From positions 1 through 64,000 of IMG/VR virus record IMGVR_UViG_3300048586_000179: a stretch of DNA of 64,000 nucleotides; one strand, given 5' to 3'. The number at the start of each line of letters is the position of its first letter. Positions within the stretch are counted from its first letter, which is position 1. Shown here piece by piece: positions 26,783 through 33,134 of this stretch. The translations under genes were made by a program, and so were the position numbers. The notes under the pieces were generated by a model. That model had not been told where the DNA came from. It made no database searches and saw only the letters and a program-made list of their open reading frames with translations. Origin of the DNA: a virus.

Positions 26783-26798
26783 GGTCCCCATAGGAAAC
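26783..26798 (+). promoter_or_regulatory. GGTCCCC element, copy 30 (rightward)
   Basis: ATGTGGTCCCC-ATA-GGAAAC on the plus strand, 20 bases before the 42-codon gene at 26819. The only rightward copy; it shows that the element's orientation follows the direction of the gene. Confidence 0.8.
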
Positions 26799-26818
26799 AA
26801 CACCTTAGGAGACTGAAC

Positions 26819-26947
26819 ATGAAAGACCTTCTGATCGAATGCATTTCCGACACGATGACCCTCGCGATCATCGGTGGCATCTACATCGCGTCCGCAGCCG
26901 GACCGTGTGGAACCATCGATCGGTGGCTGGGCTTCTGCGGGATCTGA
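26819..26947 (+). CDS. very small hydrophobic protein
   Basis: 42 residues: MKDLLIECISDTMTLAIIGG, then IYIASAAGPCGTIDRWLGFC and GI. A moderately hydrophobic stretch (residues 13-27) may insert in the membrane; three Cys. TAGGAGACTGAAC precedes the ATG, element copy 30 lies upstream and a terminator at 26984 follows, so the cassette is complete. Confidence 0.7.
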   Translation: MKDLLIECISDTMTLAIIGGIYIASAAGPCGTIDRWLGFCGI

Positions 26948-26983
26948 ACATCAGCACCTTCATCGAACCCTACCGTTCGACCA

Positions 26984-27016
26984 AGGCCACCGCCCGCAAG
27001 GGTGGTGGCTTTTTTC
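26984..27016 (+). terminator. intrinsic terminator (rightward)
   Basis: GCCACCGCCC-GCAA-GGGTGGTGGC ten-pair stem (one G.T) then TTTTTTCG; ends the copy 30 cassette. Confidence 0.9.
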
Positions 27017-27035
27017 GCAGGCCATTGCTATCGTG

Positions 27036-27047
27036 GCTGTGCACAGC
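27036..27047. promoter_or_regulatory. 12-bp palindrome upstream of the late operon
   Basis: GCTGTGCACAGC, perfect, 37 bases before the first gene of the rightward late operon. Possibly an operator; no good -35/-10 pair seen nearby. Confidence 0.35.
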
Positions 27048-27084
27048 TGAGAACGCACTCCACTGCGAACCGAAAGGAACTCCC

Positions 27085-27249
27085 ATGGCCAAGAGCACGT
27101 CCCGCATGCCCGGCAAGCCTGTCCAGGCGCTGAGCCGTTCGCGCCTGCCGAAGTCGGCGCCTTCGCTGCCGATGAAGGGCACGCTGCCGGCGAACAAGCC
27201 CAACCGCAACCTGAGCCCGGCCAAGCCCAAGGCCAACACGCCGAGATGA
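27085..27249 (+). CDS. small basic Pro/Ser/Lys-rich protein
   Basis: 54 residues, MAKSTSRMPGKPVQALSRSR..., rich in Lys, Arg, Pro and Ser with no hydrophobic core; likely disordered and nucleic-acid-binding. AAAGGAAC precedes the ATG. First gene of the long late operon and coupled to the next by ATGA. Function unknown. Confidence 0.65.
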   Translation: MAKSTSRMPGKPVQALSRSRLPKSAPSLPMKGTLPANKPNRNLSPAKPKANTPR

Positions 27250-27422
27250 GCGCGATTTCGCGTCCAGCTGCTGCCTTCGGCCTCCGCATGGGCGTGACGC
27301 CCAAGGTCGGCAAGCAAATGAAGGCTGGCAAGTCCAGCCATGCGGGGGCTGGTCGCACCGTGGTGAAGGCGGGGCCTGCGGGGGCGGGCCGCGACTGCGT
27401 CAAGCCGAAGGGTGGCAAGTGA
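27246..27422 (+). CDS. small basic Gly/Lys-rich protein
   Basis: 58 residues, MSAISRPAAAFGLRMGVTPK... ending CVKPKGGK; basic and low-complexity like its neighbour. ATGA overlap at the start and GTGA at the end tie it into the operon. Function unknown. Confidence 0.6.
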   Translation: MSAISRPAAAFGLRMGVTPKVGKQMKAGKSSHAGAGRTVVKAGPAGAGRDCVKPKGGK

Positions 27423-27823
27423 ACGAAGCGTTCTTCTGGGGTCTGATCCGTCATCGCATGCCGCCTGGGTGGTTCACCCGGCGGATCGAGGACGCGAGCG
27501 GCAACCTCGGGACCTTCGACACGTTCCTCGCGCATCGCGACTGGGGTCAGGCATGGCTTGAGCTCAAGGTCGCGGGGCCCGATGCCAAGCCCGAGCTTCG
27601 GAAGGGGCAGCCCGCCTTTGGTCGCGGGCTTTACGATGCGGGTGTGCCGGCCGGATACCTGGTTGGCAGCCCGAACGGCAAGGTGAGGCTGCTCGGGCCG
27701 CTGACCCTCGGGGATGACTGGCGCGACCACCTGGTCGAGGACTGGCGCTACCTCGATGTGCCTGCAGTCTTGACCGCGCTCTTTCGCCCGAGGAATGTCG
27801 TTCCACTTCGCAAGCTGGGGTGA
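27419..27823 (+). CDS. PD-(D/E)XK-type nuclease
   Basis: 134 residues from GTG 27419. RIEDASGNLGTFDTFLAHRD followed by WLELKV gives the D...ExK catalytic triad of VRR-NUC/Holliday-resolvase-like nucleases; KGQPAFGRGLYDAGVPAGYL matches the Q...AG segment of the same family. Possible roles are resolving recombination or packaging intermediates, or degrading host DNA. Located at the head of the late operon. Confidence 0.75.
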   Translation: MNEAFFWGLIRHRMPPGWFTRRIEDASGNLGTFDTFLAHRDWGQAWLELKVAGPDAKPELRKGQPAFGRGLYDAGVPAGYLVGSPNGKVRLLGPLTLGDDWRDHLVEDWRYLDVPAVLTALFRPRNVVPLRKLG

Positions 27824-27828
27824 GACAG

Positions 27829-28395
27829 ATGGCCAATGCCAAGCCAGCGAAATCATGGAGTGGGCCGGACGGCCCCAACCCTCCACCCAAGAGCCCTGGT
27901 CGCCCGCGTGGTCGGACGGACGTACCGGGCAAGACGATGCGGGTGAACAAGAAGCTCGACGAGATGCTGGGCCAGGCGCACAAGAACGTGGCCAAGGCGC
28001 TGCAGAAGGGTGACGTGCCCACGAGCCGGTGGATCATCGAGCACCTGCGTGACGAGGATGGCAAGAGGATCCCGAAGGGCGTCCTGGCTCCGCTTGTCCA
28101 GGCTCTCGACACGCTCGAGGATGTGGCGCAGGTCTCCAAGCGCGTGCTGCTGTTGGCGATCGAGGGTGACATGACCTTCGACCAGCTGAAGTTCGTCCAG
28201 GAGGCGCTGGCCCGACACTCTGTGCTGGCTGGCGTGGTCGAGTTGCGCAAGCTGCGCGACGAGGTGGAGGCGATGGCGCGCGCTAACGACCTCAAGCCTT
28301 CGGTGCTTGGCCGCGATCACCTTCCGTCCTGGGGTCGGCTTGCCAAGGACGTGACGCCCACGCATGATGCGGCCCAGAAGCTCCCAGCGGAGTAG
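27829..28395 (+). CDS. unknown protein at the head of the virion operon
   Basis: 188 residues from MANAKPAKSWSG (ATG 27829). A Pro/Gly/Arg-rich N-terminus (SPGRPRGRTDVPGKTMRV) is followed by helices (KLDEMLGQAHKNVAKALQKG; TSRWIIEHLRDEDGKRIPKG). The basic GRPRG start and helical body recall small terminase-like DNA-binding proteins, but the large terminase genes are 16 kb away, so this is tentative. Confidence 0.6.
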   Translation: MANAKPAKSWSGPDGPNPPPKSPGRPRGRTDVPGKTMRVNKKLDEMLGQAHKNVAKALQKGDVPTSRWIIEHLRDEDGKRIPKGVLAPLVQALDTLEDVAQVSKRVLLLAIEGDMTFDQLKFVQEALARHSVLAGVVELRKLRDEVEAMARANDLKPSVLGRDHLPSWGRLAKDVTPTHDAAQKLPAE

Positions 28396-28400
28396 GTCGG

Positions 28401-29960
28401 ATGAAGATCGCTTGCCCGCCCGGGTATCGCACCGACATGCCACCGGTCGCGCCTGAGCCGTTCTGGTTCTACGGTGAGAATATCCGCTTCCGGATGGGTA
28501 TTCCCGAGACCATCGGCCTGTTCACCAAGGCCTACAGCCTGCTATCTGGCGAGATCATCGCCTTCCCCGGCATCGAGAGGACGGCAACGCTCTACGGCGA
28601 CGCGAACTTCCTGGTGCTCGGTGCGAGTGACAGGCTTGAGGTCCTGCGCTGGGAGACGGGCGAGCGCGCCACGATCATGACCCCGGAGGTCGGCGACACG
28701 GGGCGCTGGTGGTTCGCCGCGACTGAGCAGGAGATCATCTGCGGTCGATCGAACCTCACAGGCAAGACCTATGCGGTCAAGCGCTCGGACCTCAGCACTG
28801 CTGTCCTGCCGAATGCGCCCACTGGCGGCATGGGTGGCGGGATCGTGGCCGGGATCCTGGTCAAGGCTGGCACCGTGGGCGTGGCGGGTGATGGTCCGCG
28901 CATGGTGGTGCGCTGGTCGGCGCGGCAGACGGACCCATCGTCGTCAGGCACGCCCGCTGGTCCGTTCGGCTTCGAGGACTGGACGCCCAGCGATGTGAAC
29001 GCATCGGGTGAGTTCCTGCTCGACGAGGGCAGTGAGATCAGGGGTGGTGGGTCGACGCAGTTCGGCTTCATGGTGTGGACCGACACCCGGGCCATCCTCC
29101 TCGCGCCGCGCAACGACCTCTACGTCTTCACCAAGTCGACGATTTCCCTGCGCGGCCTCCTGACCTCGCACTCCTGGACCGAGAGCGATGGTCGGCTTTG
29201 GTGGTTCGATCAGACGCGGACGTTGAACTTCTTCGACGGCGGTGGTGCGCGTCAGGTTCTCAACCCGATGCGACATGTCTCGACCGAGATCATTCGCGAC
29301 CAGGACATCAGCCTGTGCTTCATGTCCTCTGACGCGGAGAATGGGGAGGTCACCCTGCACTATCCGGACCGCAACGGCTTCTTCCGTGAGCTGGTCTACA
29401 ACTACATGGAGGACGCCTGGTACGCCTTCGCGCTGAACCGCATCTCGATGACGGACGCGCATGGCGACCGTCCGACAGTCGGCATCGACGCCTCCGGGCA
29501 GGTCTACTTCTACGACATTCGTGAAGCACTGCTACCCCAGATCACCGTGCCGATTGCGACCTTCTCATTGCCACCGCCTTCGTTGCCCGATCCACAGGCG
29601 GGCGGCCTTGGAGATCCAGAGCCCTTCTCGTTCTTCTTGATGACGAACTGGATCGCCCCACCCAACGCCGCCCTTGAGAGCCACCGGTCCCGCAACGTGG
29701 TGGTCTCGCACACCCTGTCCAACGTTCCCGATGTCCCGGCGACGGCTGACGAGCTGCAACTCACGGTGCAGAGCTATGGAAAGCTGGACCTCTACGAGAC
29801 GCCCGAGGTCGACTTCGACAAGCGCCCGGTGGGCAAGATGCTGCGGGAGCTGAGGGCTGGCGGGAAGATGCTGCAGTTCATCCTGTCGGCCTCTAGCATT
29901 CGTACTCACCTGCGATTTGCACCCATGGATGTGGATGCTGACGGCTCCGGCAAGCGGTGA
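28401..29960 (+). CDS. nozzle / DNA-stabilisation-like tail protein
   Basis: 519 residues. Repeated beta-propeller-like units with aromatic motifs (GRWWFAATEQEIICG; RLWWFDQTRTLNFF; MVWTDTRAILLAPRN; YNYMEDAWYAFAL) are typical of short-tailed phage nozzle proteins such as P22 gp10. It would close the portal channel and anchor tail fibres. The last ~120 residues, including a Pro-rich linker, differ. No enzyme motif. Confidence 0.7.
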   Translation: MKIACPPGYRTDMPPVAPEPFWFYGENIRFRMGIPETIGLFTKAYSLLSGEIIAFPGIERTATLYGDANFLVLGASDRLEVLRWETGERATIMTPEVGDTGRWWFAATEQEIICGRSNLTGKTYAVKRSDLSTAVLPNAPTGGMGGGIVAGILVKAGTVGVAGDGPRMVVRWSARQTDPSSSGTPAGPFGFEDWTPSDVNASGEFLLDEGSEIRGGGSTQFGFMVWTDTRAILLAPRNDLYVFTKSTISLRGLLTSHSWTESDGRLWWFDQTRTLNFFDGGGARQVLNPMRHVSTEIIRDQDISLCFMSSDAENGEVTLHYPDRNGFFRELVYNYMEDAWYAFALNRISMTDAHGDRPTVGIDASGQVYFYDIREALLPQITVPIATFSLPPPSLPDPQAGGLGDPEPFSFFLMTNWIAPPNAALESHRSRNVVVSHTLSNVPDVPATADELQLTVQSYGKLDLYETPEVDFDKRPVGKMLRELRAGGKMLQFILSASSIRTHLRFAPMDVDADGSGKR

Positions 29961-30010
29961 TATGCTCGCCGCATCCCATGGCCAGACGGCCGAACCAAAA
30001 GGAGGGATAG

Positions 30011-30271
30011 ATGGCAACCAGAACGACGACCACGACCACGGCGCCCCCACCCGCCGAGACGCAAGAGGGGCTTCCGTCGACCGAGCCCACCACGACCGAA
30101 GGTGGTGATGCGCCAGTAGAGCCCGAGACCCCCGAGATCGAGCTTTCCGCCTACGACAAGGCGGTGGCATTCAAGCCTGATCCGTGGGATCAGCTGCCCG
30201 AGGATCCCGAGGTGAGAGCGATTTACCTGGGCATCAACGGCCACATCAACTTCTTCAAGCGGAGGGCCTGA
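30011..30271 (+). CDS. small protein with a Thr/Pro/Glu-rich N-terminus
   Basis: 86 residues. The first ~45 are disordered (MATRTTTTTTAPPPAETQEG...), the last ~40 structured (YDKAVAFKPDPWDQLPEDPE, IYLGINGHINFFKRRA). AAAGGAGGG precedes the ATG. Between the nozzle and a probable virion protein; function unknown. Confidence 0.65.
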   Translation: MATRTTTTTTAPPPAETQEGLPSTEPTTTEGGDAPVEPETPEIELSAYDKAVAFKPDPWDQLPEDPEVRAIYLGINGHINFFKRRA

Positions 30272-30273
30272 TC

Positions 30274-30714
30274 ATGGCGCGCAACACTTTCCAAGGCCTG
30301 ATGCGGACGACCTGCGGGCGTCCTGGCTCCGTCCCCGATGCGGCAGGCCTGCCGAAGAACATCGCTCGCATGACGCTGAAGGGCGTCATCCAGTGCCGGG
30401 CGGTCGACATCGGGGCCAATGACGTGGTGATCGGCATGCTGCCCGCACACTTCCTGGTCACCAACACCATCGGCATCATCGCCCCGTCGGGCGGCACGGT
30501 GGCGGTGGTGCTGCCCGCGTTCCGTGGCTTGCCCGAGGTCGTCCTTCAGGCTGCTGCTGCGGTTGTCCCGGGTGAGGTGACGGCCGTCACGCCTGCGGTC
30601 AGCTTCGGGCGTGACCGCCCGATCGCGCTGCGCGGTGTGGCCCTGACCATGGGGCAAGCCAGTGTCGGCATCGAGGGCTTCCCGCTCGATGACGCTTCGG
30701 TCGCGGGGGACTGA
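30274..30714 (+). CDS. beta-rich putative virion protein
   Basis: 146 residues from the ATG at 30274, 2 bases after the previous stop. Alternating strands (TVAVVLPAFRGLPEVVLQAA; VTAVTPAVSFGRDRPIALRG), no signal peptide, no motif. A head or tail accessory protein is likely from context. Not recognised. Confidence 0.65.
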   Translation: MARNTFQGLMRTTCGRPGSVPDAAGLPKNIARMTLKGVIQCRAVDIGANDVVIGMLPAHFLVTNTIGIIAPSGGTVAVVLPAFRGLPEVVLQAAAAVVPGEVTAVTPAVSFGRDRPIALRGVALTMGQASVGIEGFPLDDASVAGD

Positions 30715-31130
30715 TGATCACCGTGGGGCAGGCAGCGGGGCTCAACCGGGTGCAGGATATCCTGCAGTCACAGCCTGAGTACCTGCAGTGCCTGCCCGCG
30801 GACTATGAGCGCCGGGTGATCTATCCGGCGCTCATGACACGGAAGCTGCGCTTCCTGTGCGAGTTCAGGGCGTTCATGACCTGGTTCCGGCCGGCATATC
30901 CGCCTGATGGCATCCCTGATGGTCGCGAGTTCACCGAGGCTGGGCCGCTGGTCTGGATCCTCGATGTGGTCGCGATGCCCGGGGTTGATGCCATGCGGCT
31001 TGGCCGCGAGATCAGCGAGACGCTTTACCTGCATGCAGGGGTGGAGGATGGTGGCCGGGTGCTGTTCTGGCGCTGGCCGCGGGGCCGTGTCGGTCACATC
31101 TGCGCCCGCAAGCCACGGAGAATGTCATGA
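30714..31130 (+). CDS. unknown protein in the ejection gene cluster
   Basis: 138 residues; starts in a TGATG overlap. RFLCEFRAFMTWFRPAYPPD, MRLGREISETLYLHAGVEDG and VLFWRWPRGRVGHICARK suggest a compact alpha/beta fold with aromatic and basic clusters. I cannot name the family. Confidence 0.6.
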   Translation: MITVGQAAGLNRVQDILQSQPEYLQCLPADYERRVIYPALMTRKLRFLCEFRAFMTWFRPAYPPDGIPDGREFTEAGPLVWILDVVAMPGVDAMRLGREISETLYLHAGVEDGGRVLFWRWPRGRVGHICARKPRRMS

Positions 31131-32227
31131 GCAGCCTGTTCAAGCCGAAGCAGCAGACCACCACGCAGACGCAGAACCCCTATGCGGGCCTGCCTGACTG
31201 GGTGCTGAACTACTACAAGGACGACATGCAGACCGGGTCGGGGATCCTCGACAGCTCGGCTGCGATTGCCGAGTGGCTATCGAAGAACCCTTCGCAGGTC
31301 GTCGGCATGTCCGATGATGAGAAGGCGGCGCTCGACGGCATCCTGGGGCAAACGAACAAGAGCCTCGGCTACCTCGATGATGCGCGGGCTGCGATCGGTG
31401 GCGATAGGTACATGTCCGGCTACACCGATGACGTGGTCAACACCACGCTGGCCGGGATGGACCGCAACTTCGCCCGTGACGTCGCGGCGCGCGGCGCATC
31501 CGAGGCTGCGATTGGCGGGATCGGCGGGACGCGCGCTGCGGTGGCCGATGCCCTTGGGGGTCAGCTGCACGGCATGGACCGTGCCCAGATGGAGGCCAAG
31601 CTCAGGGATGATGCGTTTCGGTTCGGGTCGGAGATGGGGCTCAACGAGGCAGCAGCGTTGGAGAGCCTGGCGGGGTCTGGCATGCAGACGGCAGGCCAGG
31701 CCGCGCAGTTCCAGAGCACCTTCGGCGCGATGGACCGCGACCTTCGTCAGAAGCAGCTCGAAGCGAACCGCGAGGCTGGTCGCGATGCGATGAGCTGGTA
31801 CACGGACATCTTCAACTCGACCCGCCAGTTGCCGCAGACCGGCGGCGGCGTGACGACCGGCACGCAGCCGGGAAAATCCCTGTTCTCCAACATCCTCGGC
31901 GCCGCGTCAGCGGCGGCTGGCATCTGGTCTGCGGTCTCCGACGAGCGGGTGAAGGAGGACATCGAGGTCGAGGATCATGCGCTCGACAAGCTGCGTGATC
32001 TGGACGCCTACCGGTATCGGTACAAGGATGGCTACGGCAACACCCGCGAGGAGACGACTGGCCTGATGGCACAGGACCTCGAGCGCGCGGGGATCGTCGG
32101 CGCAGTGCGCGAGCGCGAGGATGGGGTGAAGGTGGTCGAGCCCTATGCCGTGCTCGCCACTGTCGTCGCCGCGGTGCGTGAGCTGGATGATCGGACAAGG
32201 GTGAACGCTGGCCTCGAGGCCGCGTGA
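31127..32227 (+). CDS. virion protein with C-terminal S74 chaperone-protease domain
   Basis: 366 residues. The N-terminal ~270 are helical and Ala/Gly-rich (ARDVAARGASEAAIGGIGG), as in DNA-ejection proteins. Residues about 275-360 hold the intramolecular chaperone (peptidase S74): SDERVKEDIEVEDHALDKL, DAYRYRYKDG, TGLMAQDLERAGI, VVEPYAVLATVVAAVREL. In this family the Ser at the domain start releases the chaperone by self-cleavage after trimer folding. Either a tail spike/fibre or an ejection protein; the cluster favours ejection. Confidence 0.8.
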   Translation: MSSLFKPKQQTTTQTQNPYAGLPDWVLNYYKDDMQTGSGILDSSAAIAEWLSKNPSQVVGMSDDEKAALDGILGQTNKSLGYLDDARAAIGGDRYMSGYTDDVVNTTLAGMDRNFARDVAARGASEAAIGGIGGTRAAVADALGGQLHGMDRAQMEAKLRDDAFRFGSEMGLNEAAALESLAGSGMQTAGQAAQFQSTFGAMDRDLRQKQLEANREAGRDAMSWYTDIFNSTRQLPQTGGGVTTGTQPGKSLFSNILGAASAAAGIWSAVSDERVKEDIEVEDHALDKLRDLDAYRYRYKDGYGNTREETTGLMAQDLERAGIVGAVREREDGVKVVEPYAVLATVVAAVRELDDRTRVNAGLEAA

Positions 32228-32793
32228 TGGGGTACGACATCTGGCAGCACGCGACGGATGGGGCGACCCGCGCCGACGCGCAGAACATCGACCCCAGGTT
32301 CCTGGCGGCGATGCAGTCGGTCTACGCCGCTGCTCCAGAGGATATCCGCCCTCACCTGGGGATGATCTCCGCGTATCGCTCGCCCGAGCGCCAGGCGCAG
32401 CTCTGGGAGGAGGCGCTGGCCAAGTACGGCAGCCCCGAGGCTGCGCGGAAGTGGGTCGCCCCTCCCGGTCGATCGAACCACAACCACGGCCTCGCGATCG
32501 ACATGCGCTATGGCAACGATGCGGCGCGGGAGTGGTTCCATGCCAATGCGCCGCAGTATGGTCTGGCCTTGCCGCTGAGCAACGAGCCGTGGCATGTCGA
32601 GCTTGCCGGGATCCGTGAGGGCTCTGCGCCCACGGCTTCAGGCTATGCGGGCCTGCACGAGGGGGTCGGGACGCCTGGTGGATATTCGATGGGCGCTCCT
32701 GCGCCGGATCAGGGGTTGAACGAACCGCAGCCGGATGACCGGTGGGATCGTGCATCTCGACTGTTCGAGATGGCTTCGATGCTGATGGATTGA
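32227..32793 (+). CDS. M15 D,D-peptidase, virion-associated
   Basis: 188 residues (ATG in a TGATG overlap). MISAYRSPERQAQLW, SNHNHGLAIDM (zinc ligands H85 and D92) and PWHVEL (H123) make a complete VanY/M15 zinc peptidase site. Lying among ejection proteins it probably opens peptidoglycan during entry. After residue ~135 a linker leads to a C-terminal DRASRLFE...LMD tail shared with the next gene product, possibly an encapsidation or assembly tag. Confidence 0.85.
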   Translation: MGYDIWQHATDGATRADAQNIDPRFLAAMQSVYAAAPEDIRPHLGMISAYRSPERQAQLWEEALAKYGSPEAARKWVAPPGRSNHNHGLAIDMRYGNDAAREWFHANAPQYGLALPLSNEPWHVELAGIREGSAPTASGYAGLHEGVGTPGGYSMGAPAPDQGLNEPQPDDRWDRASRLFEMASMLMD

Positions 32794-32803
32794 GGAGAGC
32801 GAG

Positions 32804-33124
32804 ATGCAGAACTTCACCGGATCCTGGGCGCGCGCAGCCAGTCAGCCGATGCCGCAGGCGGGCCTGACGCCGCCCACCGCTGGCGGGCCGCCGGTCATGG
32901 GTTCGAGCCTCAGGCCGCAACCCAACCCGCAGGCGGGGCTGAATGAGAAGCCCAAGACCTCACCGATGAATGGCATGCTGCAGTCGTTCATGTACCAGAT
33001 GCTGGGGATGAAGCCCCCCAAGCCCAAGGCACAGGCGGCGGCCCCCGCTGCGCCTGCGGCGCGACAGGGGCAGATGGACCGCGCATCGCGGCTGTTCGAG
33101 ATTGGCGCAGGACTGATGGACTAG
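32804..33124 (+). CDS. disordered virion protein with the shared C-terminal tag
   Basis: 106 residues, Pro/Gln/Ala-rich (MPQAGLTPPTAGGPP; KPPKPKAQAAAPAAPAA). The last 15 residues, DRASRLFEIGAGLMD, repeat the end of the M15 peptidase. GAGGAGAGCGAG precedes the ATG. Not recognised beyond the tag. Confidence 0.7.
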   Translation: MQNFTGSWARAASQPMPQAGLTPPTAGGPPVMGSSLRPQPNPQAGLNEKPKTSPMNGMLQSFMYQMLGMKPPKPKAQAAAPAAPAARQGQMDRASRLFEIGAGLMD

Positions 33125-33134
33125 GGAGGTCGGC

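Noticed and set aside
9791-26798. Repeated GGTCCCC elements as a CRISPR array
   Set aside because: Copies are 160 to >1000 bases apart with genes between them and no uniform spacers, and no cas genes are present.
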